A stretch of DNA of 31,788 bases, taken from positions 1 through 31,788 of IMG/VR virus record IMGVR_UViG_3300008113_000607; one strand, 5' to 3'. This DNA is from a virus. A program made the translations under genes and the position numbers. Positions 1 through 5,403 of the stretch are shown piece after piece; positions within the stretch are counted from its first letter, which is position 1; every line of letters starts with the position of its first letter. Under the pieces are notes generated by a model, which was not told the origin of the DNA, ran no database searches, and saw nothing but the letters and a program-made list of their open reading frames with translations.

Positions 1-35
1 TCCTCTAAATTGAAAAAACCAGATTGGATTTGATT

Positions 36-977
36 ATGAGTGATTTTATTTGGGTTGAGAAATATCGCCCGAAGACTATTGAAGATTGTATTCTCCCAGA
101 GTCTACCAAGACTATGTTTAGGGAGTTTTTGAATAAGGGTGAGATTCCTAATATGCTTCTTGCAGGTCCTCCTGGTATCGGCAAGACCACTGTTGCTAAA
201 GCACTTTGTAACGAACTGGGGGTAGATGTTTATGTCATCAATGGATCCGACGAGGGTAGATTCCTTGATACTGTCCGAAACAATGCGAAGAACTTCGCTT
301 CGACCGTCTCACTTTCGTCAGATGCTAAACACAAGGTCGTTATCATTGATGAGGCAGACAACACAGGCAACGATGTACAACTCCTCCTACGGGCGTTTAT
401 TGAGGAATTTGCTGGTAATTGCCGTTTCATCTTTACCTGCAACTACAAGAACAAGATCATCGAGCCCCTTCATAGCAGATGTGCCGTTGTTGACTTCTCG
501 ATCAAAGGGAAAGAAAAAACCGCACTGGCAGGACTCTTCTTCAAGCGTCTACAAGACATCCTGGATGCGGAAGGCGTCCGATTCGATCAAAGAGTACTTG
601 CGGAGATTATCAATAAACATTTCCCCGACTGGCGACGAGTCCTCAACGAATGCCAAAGATACTCCGTAGGAGGAGAAATCGACTCTGGTATTCTTGCTTC
701 TTTCTCTGACATCTCTGTAAATGACCTCATTAAACATCTCAAGGAAAAGAATTTCACCGAAGTCCGCAAATGGGTGGTCTCCAACCTGGACAACGATGCT
801 TCTAGCCTACTTCGCAGGGTTTATGACTCCTGTTATAGTTGCCTTTCTCCCAGTACTATCCCCGCTGCCGTTCTTGTTATTGCTAAGTATCAATACCAAT
901 GTGCGTTCGTGGCTGATCAGGAAATTAACCTCCTAGCAGCACTAACTGAAATTATGGTGGAGTGTGAGTTCAAGTAA
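36..977 (+). CDS. 44: Sliding-clamp loader large subunit gp44
   Basis: AAA+ ATPase subunit that, with gp62, loads the gp45 clamp onto primer-template DNA. The 313-residue protein shows Walker A GPPGIGKT (44-51), Walker B VVIIDEAD (101-108), a sensor-1-like region TCNYKNKI (134-141) and the SRC arginine-finger motif (147-149). Length fits T4 gp44 (about 319). I chose ATG at 36; a TTG in frame at 24 is possible, but the family usually begins just before WVEKYRPK. No clear SD precedes it. The last codons (VECEFK) lie in a 17-bp sequence that recurs at the end of the HNH gene downstream. The first bases of the window probably hold the end of the preceding gene, usually clamp gp45, but too little is present to call it. 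Confidence 0.96.
   Translation: MSDFIWVEKYRPKTIEDCILPESTKTMFREFLNKGEIPNMLLAGPPGIGKTTVAKALCNELGVDVYVINGSDEGRFLDTVRNNAKNFASTVSLSSDAKHKVVIIDEADNTGNDVQLLLRAFIEEFAGNCRFIFTCNYKNKIIEPLHSRCAVVDFSIKGKEKTALAGLFFKRLQDILDAEGVRFDQRVLAEIINKHFPDWRRVLNECQRYSVGGEIDSGILASFSDISVNDLIKHLKEKNFTEVRKWVVSNLDNDASSLLRRVYDSCYSCLSPSTIPAAVLVIAKYQYQCAFVADQEINLLAALTEIMVECEFK
957..973 (+). repeat. 17-bp direct repeat, copy 1 (gp44 3' end)
   Basis: GTGGAGTGTGAGTTCAA encodes the C-terminal VECEF of gp44. The identical 17 bases recur at 1783-1799, at the end of the HNH endonuclease gene. The two copies bracket the 67-residue ORF and the HNH gene. Confidence 0.95.
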
Positions 978-981
978 GTGA

Positions 982-989
982 TATAAATA
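982..989 (+). promoter_or_regulatory. T4-type late promoter box TATAAATA
   Basis: A perfect match to the T4 late -10 box, just after the gp44 stop and upstream of the cassette ORF at 1076. Between box and ORF are a small hairpin, GTAAG/CTTAC (1012-1027), and an AC-rich leader with no SD. Activity is inferred from the motif alone. Confidence 0.45.
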
Positions 990-1075
990 AAACAGATTTG
1001 ATGTTAGTCGCGTAAGGTATATCTTACACACAGACACACAAACACAAATCAAACACATACTATTTTAATAAAACT

Positions 1076-1279
1076 ATGGCTCGCAATCCATACGACCTGC
1101 GCTGGGAACTTCTCCAGCAGGCAGAAAGTCGTCTTGTAAACCGCTACAATGCGGAAGAAAATCGCTACAATATTCTCCTTGATAAAGGAGAAGATCCTGG
1201 TAATTATCCAATCTACCCTAGTGATGAAGAAATTCATAGACTTGCGGAAGAAATGCGTTCCTTTATTGAGAGGAACTGA
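1076..1279 (+). CDS. Small conserved-type phage protein, unknown function
   Basis: A charged 67-residue soluble protein beginning MARNPYDLRWELLQQAE. The NPYxLR...AExRL start and the later YPSDEEIHRLAEEMRSFIE resemble small proteins found repeatedly in T4-like cyanophages; this is recognition by memory, not a search. It looks mostly helical and has no membrane segment. It sits 2 bases upstream of the HNH gene and inside the segment bracketed by the 17-bp repeats, so it may have moved with the nuclease. There is no SD before the ATG. Function is unknown. Confidence 0.7.
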   Translation: MARNPYDLRWELLQQAESRLVNRYNAEENRYNILLDKGEDPGNYPIYPSDEEIHRLAEEMRSFIERN

Positions 1280-1281
1280 TT

Positions 1282-1803
1282 ATGTTGAACATTTTTGGTG
1301 AAGAAAGATTTAAACCACTGGTTAGATTTGGGAAAGAGATTCCTGGATATTATGTTTCTAAAGAGGGGGAGATATACAGTTCAAAATCAAATAAATTCAT
1401 GACCCATACGCAAAACTTTGAATACTATGCGAGTGGAAGAAAACGTCTTAAATGTTTAACAACCGCATGTCGTGTTCCAAAAGGATTTTATGAAGATTTT
1501 GAACATTCAGCAGGAACCAGCACACTAATTCAAGAAAAATATAACTTTACTACATCGAAAATTCGTATAGACATTCACAGGGCAGTAATGGAAACATGGA
1601 AACCAATCGATAGGTATCCGCCAGACTCTTTGATAGATGAATGGGACGATGCCCCAGAGTGTTTCAAGCAGTGGGTAAGAGACACTGCATATATTGACCA
1701 TATTGATAATGATCCCTCAAACAATTCTATTGATAATTTGAGATGGGTTACACCATTACAAAATCATTATAGAAGAAAACAAGTGGAGTGTGAGTTCAAA
1801 TGA
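1282..1803 (+). CDS. HNH (homing-type) endonuclease
   Basis: A 173-residue putative free-standing homing endonuclease. An NUMOD4-like segment, IPGYYVSKEGEIYSS (20-34), precedes an HNH fold: a histidine in IDIHRAVMETW (97-107) and IDHIDNDPSNNSIDNLRWVT (138-157) with the typical HIDxxxxNN and NLRWVT elements. The last six residues, VECEFK, are identical to the end of gp44 and encoded by the 17-bp repeat, so the native stop region has been replaced or supplied by duplicated gp44 sequence. Its stop overlaps the start of the next gene (ATGA). Such genes spread by cutting cognate alleles that lack the insert; activity here is untested. Confidence 0.9.
   Translation: MLNIFGEERFKPLVRFGKEIPGYYVSKEGEIYSSKSNKFMTHTQNFEYYASGRKRLKCLTTACRVPKGFYEDFEHSAGTSTLIQEKYNFTTSKIRIDIHRAVMETWKPIDRYPPDSLIDEWDDAPECFKQWVRDTAYIDHIDNDPSNNSIDNLRWVTPLQNHYRRKQVECEFK
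1783..1799 (+). repeat. 17-bp direct repeat, copy 2 (end of HNH gene)
   Basis: Identical to 957-973. Here it runs into AATGA, forming a coupled stop/start with the next gene. That arrangement looks like the ancestral gp44-to-next-gene junction. Confidence 0.95.
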
Positions 1804-2015
1804 AAAACAAACAACATCAAGTAAAGTCCAAGTGGTATTACATTTTCTGGGGTGCTATGGCGGTTGCCGTAGTTGGCGGACAGATTTATGTTGGGTCTGG
1901 ATATCGCCAAATGGCTGAGGCAACCAACGGTGCTGATATTCATGTGACTTGTGAGGTTATTCCTCCTTATACACCACCCGCAAAAAAGTTTAATGCTTCT
2001 AGGGAGTTTGAGTAA
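1800..2015 (+). CDS. Small single-pass membrane protein, unknown function
   Basis: A 71-residue protein with a lysine-rich N-terminus followed by one hydrophobic segment, WYYIFWGAMAVAVVGGQIYV (about residues 12-31), then a short polar tail. The tail contains PPYTPP. The start is coupled to the preceding stop by ATGA, and the stop is coupled to the next ATG by TAATG. Before the HNH cassette arrived, this gene probably followed gp44 directly. It has no recognised family beyond similar small membrane ORFs in cyanophages. Confidence 0.75.
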   Translation: MKNKQHQVKSKWYYIFWGAMAVAVVGGQIYVGSGYRQMAEATNGADIHVTCEVIPPYTPPAKKFNASREFE

Positions 2016-2233
2016 TGGGACTTCTTAAAATTGATAAGAGTAAGTTGGTAGAAGAAAAAGTGAAGACTACACCAGAAAATGTCCAAGAAGCAAATGAAGC
2101 ATTGTTTCGTGCTAAAATGACTCTACCTGCTGCCGCAAAACATTGCGGTATGACTCACAAGGAAATGAAAATGACCTTCCTTGAATACTTGAAGTATCAC
2201 CCTAAAGATTATGATCAATCCCAAACTGTTTGA
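2015..2233 (+). CDS. Small conserved-type protein, unknown function
   Basis: A 72-residue soluble protein. The segment LPAAAKHCGMTHKEMKMTFLEYLKYHP (about 38-64) reads like a small helix-turn-helix: a LPxAAKHCGMTHKEMK helix pair followed by an amphipathic helix. DNA binding is therefore possible but not shown. It starts at TAATG on the stop of the membrane-protein gene. Its last 23 bases overlap the next gene. It lies in the gp44-gp62 interval and is probably part of that transcript. Confidence 0.72.
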   Translation: MGLLKIDKSKLVEEKVKTTPENVQEANEALFRAKMTLPAAAKHCGMTHKEMKMTFLEYLKYHPKDYDQSQTV

Positions 2234-2729
2234 TTTTTCTTCTATTTTTGGTGTAGTTAAATCTACTGATGGACTAAAAAGAAATCAAACTAGACCTCTA
2301 CGAGCAGAAGTTCAAGAGATTGCTATTGCTAAGTATAGTGGCGGTCAACTTCAGTATGTTGGTGATAAAGAAAATGGTAGAGACTTTTATGGTCTGGTTG
2401 ATAATCTTTATTACGAATCAAAGGGAAAGGATGGTCTCTTTTGTAAAACTATTCCGTGGACGAAAGAAATAACTTTAAAAAATTTTCAAGGTAAAAGTTT
2501 AGGTTTGCCTGAAAAAACTTTTGATTATATGCTATTGTGGGATACTAAAACTTATACCATTGGTATTTGTGATTGGGATTCTTGTATGAAGCATACGAAC
2601 ATCAAAGACACTAATATTTCTTTCAGAGTTCATTTTGATGATATTACATTTCTTGCTAAGAATGTAATTCCGGTAGAGAAGGAAGACTTCGCTACTAAAC
2701 TTTATAATTTGATTGAGGAAACAGTATGA
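2211..2729 (+). CDS. Putative PD-(D/E)XK-type nuclease next to Dam
   Basis: A 172-residue protein of no certain family. The central GRDFYGLVDNLYYESKGK has the spacing of a PD-(D/E)XK active site: an acidic residue in LVDN, then ExK in YESKGK. It is followed by ITLKNFQGKS and a strand-like FDYMLLWDTKTYTIGIC, reminiscent of type II restriction enzymes. It overlaps the dam gene by four bases (ATGA), an arrangement expected of a restriction-modification pair. The assignment rests on this motif and context only. It could instead be an unrelated phage protein. Confidence 0.5.
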   Translation: MINPKLFDFSSIFGVVKSTDGLKRNQTRPLRAEVQEIAIAKYSGGQLQYVGDKENGRDFYGLVDNLYYESKGKDGLFCKTIPWTKEITLKNFQGKSLGLPEKTFDYMLLWDTKTYTIGICDWDSCMKHTNIKDTNISFRVHFDDITFLAKNVIPVEKEDFATKLYNLIEETV

Positions 2730-3444
2730 AGTCTCTTAAAACACCGTTACGCTACCCAGGCGGTAAGTCCCGTGCTTGTGAAAAGATGGGATCTTACTTT
2801 CCAGACCTTCGTAACTATGATGAGTTCCGTGAACCATTCCTTGGAGGAGGAAGTGTTGCGATTTATATCACCAAGAAATATCCCTCGTTAAATATTTGGG
2901 TGAATGATTTATACGAACCCCTTGTAAACTTCTGGCAGCAACTGCAGATGTTTGGCTTTCCTCCAAGGAGAAAGTCAATGACCAAGATGTGCCTAGCATT
3001 GAGCGTGCTGTGGCTTTTTATGTTGTTAATAAGTGCTCTTTTAGTGGGCTCACAGAGAGTTCATCATTTTCACAACAGGCAAGCGTATCCAACTTCAGTA
3101 TGCGCGGGATTGAAAAGTTGCCTGGGTATTCTAAGATAATCGAAAATTGGCGTATAACTAACTATTCCTACGATTATCTGATGGATGGAAACAAAGGTGC
3201 GTTTATGTATCTTGACCCTCCTTACGATATTAAGGATAATCTCTATGGGAACAAGGGATCAATGCACAAAGGATTTGATCACGATAAGTTTGCTGCTGAC
3301 TGCGACTCTAACGATATGGATCAGTTGGTGAGTTACAACTCTGACCAACTTGTAAAAGACCGTTTTAAGGAACTACTACTTTTTAATTATGGAATTGAAG
3401 GACTGGTTAAACTCGATCAATCAGACGAAAGAGAATCTGATTGA
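2726..3444 (+). pseudogene. dam: DNA adenine methylase (D12 class), frameshifted
   Basis: N6-adenine methyltransferase split between two frames. The 5' part (2726 to about 2942) encodes PLRYPGGKS (AdoMet-binding motif X) and FREPFLGGGSVAIY (motif I). The 3' part, one frame back (about 2944-3444), encodes the catalytic LDPPYD (motif IV) and SYNSDQLVKDRF. Adding one base near 2942 would restore FWQQLADVWLSSKEKVND, so a 1-base deletion is the simplest explanation. After VKDRF the sequence jumps to KELLLFNYG, which looks shorter than related phage Dams. The end overlaps gp62 by 56 bases. No slippery heptamer is visible at the shift. A sequencing error remains possible. Confidence 0.82.
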
Positions 3445-3769
3445 CGAAGACCCTTCACTTGAGAAGGAATATCCTCCTTATATTATCAACCGTTGTTTCT
3501 CTGGGCACTTGGATTCTGTGTTGTTTGCTAATGAACTCAACAGGTATCATTTCCTCCCCAAAAAACTGCAATATGATTTTTATCTAAATAGTCTGAGGAA
3601 AAAGAAGAGATTTTCTCCCTGGCTCCGACAAGATAAAATCAAAGATCTTGATTATGTCAAACGTTATTATGGTTATAGTAATGAAAAGGCAAAACAAGCT
3701 TTGAGGATTCTTACAGAAGAACAACTTAATTTTATTAAATCGAAATTTGAAACTGGAGGAACAAAATGA
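3389..3769 (+). CDS. 62: Clamp-loader small subunit gp62
   Basis: A 126-residue partner of gp44 in the clamp loader. The body shows PPYIINRCFSGHLDSVLFANELN and FLPKKLQYDFYLNSLRKKKRFSPW, typical of cyanophage gp62, which is shorter than T4 gp62 (187 residues). The start ATG at 3389 lies inside the remnant of dam. The nearest AAGGA is about 16 bases upstream, so initiation may be inefficient or coupled. The stop overlaps the regA start (ATGA), the same gp62-regA order as in T4. Confidence 0.88.
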   Translation: MELKDWLNSINQTKENLIDEDPSLEKEYPPYIINRCFSGHLDSVLFANELNRYHFLPKKLQYDFYLNSLRKKKRFSPWLRQDKIKDLDYVKRYYGYSNEKAKQALRILTEEQLNFIKSKFETGGTK

Positions 3770-4206
3770 GTGTCGTTCAAGAACCTGAAGTGAAGTGGTC
3801 GCCTGAACAAATGGTTGAAGTGGTTCTTAACGAACCAGACGACTTTTTGAAAGTGCGTGAAACTTTGACTCGTATTGGAGTCGCTTCAAGAAAAGAAAAG
3901 AAAATCTATCAGTCTTGCCATATTCTTCATAAGCAAGGCAGATACTATCTGGTTCACTTTAAGGAACTGTTTGCCCTTGATGGTAAGCACGCAAACCTTA
4001 CTGCGAATGATGTCCAGCGTCGCAATCGTATTGCCCAACTTCTTGCTGACTGGGGTTTGATTGAGATTGTGGATGTTACTAAGATTCAAGACATTGCTCC
4101 ACTGAATCAAATCAAAGTTCTTGCTTATAAGGACAAGGGTGACTGGATTCTGGAAACCAAGTACAACATTGGTTCTAAGAAGAAGAGAGCAGAAGAAACC
4201 GAATGA
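3766..4206 (+). CDS. regA: RegA translational repressor
   Basis: Sequence-specific mRNA-binding protein that in T4 represses translation of early genes, including the clamp-loader genes and itself. The 146-residue product has a recognisable RegA core: FLKVRETLTRIGVASRKEK, YQSCHILHKQGRYYLVHFKE and RRNRIAQLLADWGLIEIV. It is longer than T4 RegA (122) through N- and C-terminal extensions. GGAGGA lies about 10 bases upstream of the start, within the end of gp62. A strong terminator follows the stop. Confidence 0.95.
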   Translation: MSVVQEPEVKWSPEQMVEVVLNEPDDFLKVRETLTRIGVASRKEKKIYQSCHILHKQGRYYLVHFKELFALDGKHANLTANDVQRRNRIAQLLADWGLIEIVDVTKIQDIAPLNQIKVLAYKDKGDWILETKYNIGSKKKRAEETE

Positions 4207-4213
4207 TTCTGTA

Positions 4214-4236
4214 GGGAGTTCAACACTCCCTTTTTT
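4214..4236 (+). terminator. Rho-independent terminator after regA
   Basis: GGGAGT/ACTCCC stem, 5-base loop TCAAC, then six T. It closes the gp44-gp62-regA transcript. Confidence 0.9.
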
Positions 4237-4247
4237 ATGTTTTCTTG

Positions 4248-4253
4248 TATAAT
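4248..4253 (+). promoter_or_regulatory. Sigma70-like -10 box TATAAT upstream of hsp20
   Basis: A perfect TATAAT just downstream of the regA terminator and 60 bases before hsp20. No good -35 box is present at 16-18 bases. The -10-only form fits middle-type cyanophage promoters. A short hairpin GTGGA/TCCAC (4259-4279) follows in the leader. Confidence 0.45.
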
Positions 4254-4313
4254 TAGTAGTGGATGCCGTAAGGGTCCACACAACACAAACTCGCTTTTAA
4301 AGGAGCTACTATA

Positions 4314-4748
4314 ATGACCAACCTCACAAGGTATACTGCTGCGGATCTTCCTGCCCTGATGGAAAGGATCACAAGAAACAGTATTGGTATGGATGAATAC
4401 TTTGATCGTATCTTTAATCTTCACGAAACTTCAACAAATTATCCACCTTATAACCTTATTCAGGTAAATAACGTAGAGTCGCATTTAGAAATTGCACTCG
4501 CAGGTTTTAAGAAAGGAGAAGTCAATGTTTTCACGGAATATGGAAAGCTTTTTGTCGAAGGACAAAAAGTGGATGCCGACTCGGAACGGACGTTTATCCA
4601 CAAGGGAGTGGCTAGCAGAAGTTTTAAACGAGCGTGGACTCTATCCGACGACACAGAAGTCGGGGAAGTTGTATTCGAAGACGGACTTCTACGGATCGTA
4701 CTTGGGAAAGTAGTTCCAGAACATCACGCACGTAAGGACTATCTCTAA
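4314..4748 (+). CDS. hsp20: Small heat-shock protein Hsp20
   Basis: A 144-residue alpha-crystallin-type chaperone, a common T4-like cyanophage gene thought to hold unfolding proteins, perhaps during capsid assembly. The alpha-crystallin domain runs from about 44 to 135: YNLIQVNNVESHLEIALAGF, LFVEGQK, a variable loop, then FKRAWTLSD and the end-of-domain LRIVLGK. AAAGGAG sits 7 bases before the ATG. The gene has its own -10 box and leader and is followed by a two-tier terminator, so it is probably a single-gene unit. Confidence 0.94.
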   Translation: MTNLTRYTAADLPALMERITRNSIGMDEYFDRIFNLHETSTNYPPYNLIQVNNVESHLEIALAGFKKGEVNVFTEYGKLFVEGQKVDADSERTFIHKGVASRSFKRAWTLSDDTEVGEVVFEDGLLRIVLGKVVPEHHARKDYL

Positions 4749-4775
4749 ATAGTATCGAATATCGTCGGCGCAGAC

Positions 4776-4817
4776 GGGGAGGTAACTGGCACAATCCAGT
4801 TGACACCTCCCCTTTTT
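4776..4817 (+). terminator. Two-tier rho-independent terminator after hsp20
   Basis: GGGGAGGT (4776-4783) pairs with ACCTCCCC (4805-4812), and the adjoining AACTGG (4784-4789) pairs with CCAGTT (4796-4801), leaving a 3-base GAC bulge. Five T follow. The 3' arm contains the -35 box of the next promoter. Confidence 0.88.
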
Positions 4818-4828
4818 ATTGGTAGAAT
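4800..4828 (+). promoter_or_regulatory. Near-consensus sigma70 promoter for the gp43 operon
   Basis: TTGACA at 4800-4805, a 17-base spacer and TAGAAT at 4823-4828. The -35 box is consensus and the -10 is 5/6. Predicted start is near 4835, directly upstream of or inside the GAGGAG ribosome site (4834-4839) of the gene at 4851. It resembles host-type early promoters of cyanophages. The -35 lies in the 3' arm of the hsp20 terminator. Confidence 0.75.
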
Positions 4829-4850
4829 GACTTGAGGAGTTGAGTAATTA

Positions 4851-5165
4851 ATGTCAATCAAACTTGTATTATTGAAGTCTGGTGAACAAGTTGTTTCTGA
4901 TATAAAAGAACTTGTATCTGAAGATAGCGTCCGTGGTTACGTTTTCAATAAACCACATAAGGTTCAGGTGAATAGAACTCTTCTTCTTACTGAAGATGAG
5001 AATGCTATTGATGATAGAAATGTAGAGATTACATTGTCTCCATGGATTCTGTTGACCGAAGATGAAGATGTTCTCGTCACTCCAGACTGGATTGTAACTA
5101 TTGTTGAACCACTAAATTCTATTATTGAAATGTATCAGGAGAAAGTAAATGGACAAGTCGATTAA
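4851..5165 (+). CDS. Small conserved-type protein upstream of gp43 (paralogue A)
   Basis: A 104-residue acidic protein, predicted beta-rich. It begins with IKLVLLKSGEQVVSDIKEL, a strand-turn-strand start resembling small Sm-like folds, and ends with WIVTIVEPLNSIIEMYQEKV. The end matches the next protein (DILTIADPTEEVIEKYLEL), so the two look like tandem paralogues. GAGGAG lies 11 bases upstream of the ATG. It is first in the putative operon leading into DNA polymerase gp43, and overlaps the next gene by 17 bases. Function is unknown. Confidence 0.8.
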   Translation: MSIKLVLLKSGEQVVSDIKELVSEDSVRGYVFNKPHKVQVNRTLLLTEDENAIDDRNVEITLSPWILLTEDEDVLVTPDWIVTIVEPLNSIIEMYQEKVNGQVD

Positions 5166-5403
5166 GTGCTTGCTAATGGACGTTGATAATGTTATTATCA
5201 GTGAGGTTATTGAGGTTGATGCTCAGTTAGGTGATCCAAACTGTAGGTTGATTAACCCATATCTATTCAAGACAATTGATGATATGATTCCTTGGCCAAA
5301 GGCAACAAATCAGAGAGAATTAATGATTCGGTCGGAAGATATTCTAACCATCGCAGACCCAACAGAAGAAGTTATTGAAAAGTATCTTGAACTAACAGCA
5401 TAA
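5149..5403 (+). CDS. Small conserved-type protein upstream of gp43 (paralogue B)
   Basis: An 84-residue protein related to its upstream neighbour: both open with an LLxxxxxVIxxxxEV-like strand pair and close with an I(V/L)TI(V/A)(E/D)P...(I/V)IExY helix. AGGAG precedes the ATG inside the upstream gene. Its stop overlaps the gp43 ATG (TAATG), so it is probably translationally coupled to the polymerase. A role in replication is suggested only by position. Confidence 0.8.
   Translation: MDKSIKCLLMDVDNVIISEVIEVDAQLGDPNCRLINPYLFKTIDDMIPWPKATNQRELMIRSEDILTIADPTEEVIEKYLELTA

Noticed and set aside
2930-2990. Programmed ribosomal frameshift in dam
   Set aside because: No slippery heptamer or following pseudoknot is visible, and adding one base restores a natural reading. 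Mutation or sequence error is simpler.
2218-3416. GATCAATC present at both borders of the nuclease-dam segment as an insertion duplication
   Set aside because: Only 8 bases match, with differing flanks and arbitrary frame context. This is expected by chance in an AT-rich genome.
4259-4279. Hairpin in the hsp20 leader as an RNA thermometer
   Set aside because: The 5-bp stem does not include the AAAGGAG ribosome site, which stays accessible.
4745-4752. CTAAATAG after hsp20 as a late promoter
   Set aside because: It overlaps the hsp20 stop codon and lies upstream of a strong terminator, so any transcript would end at once. It is probably coincidental.
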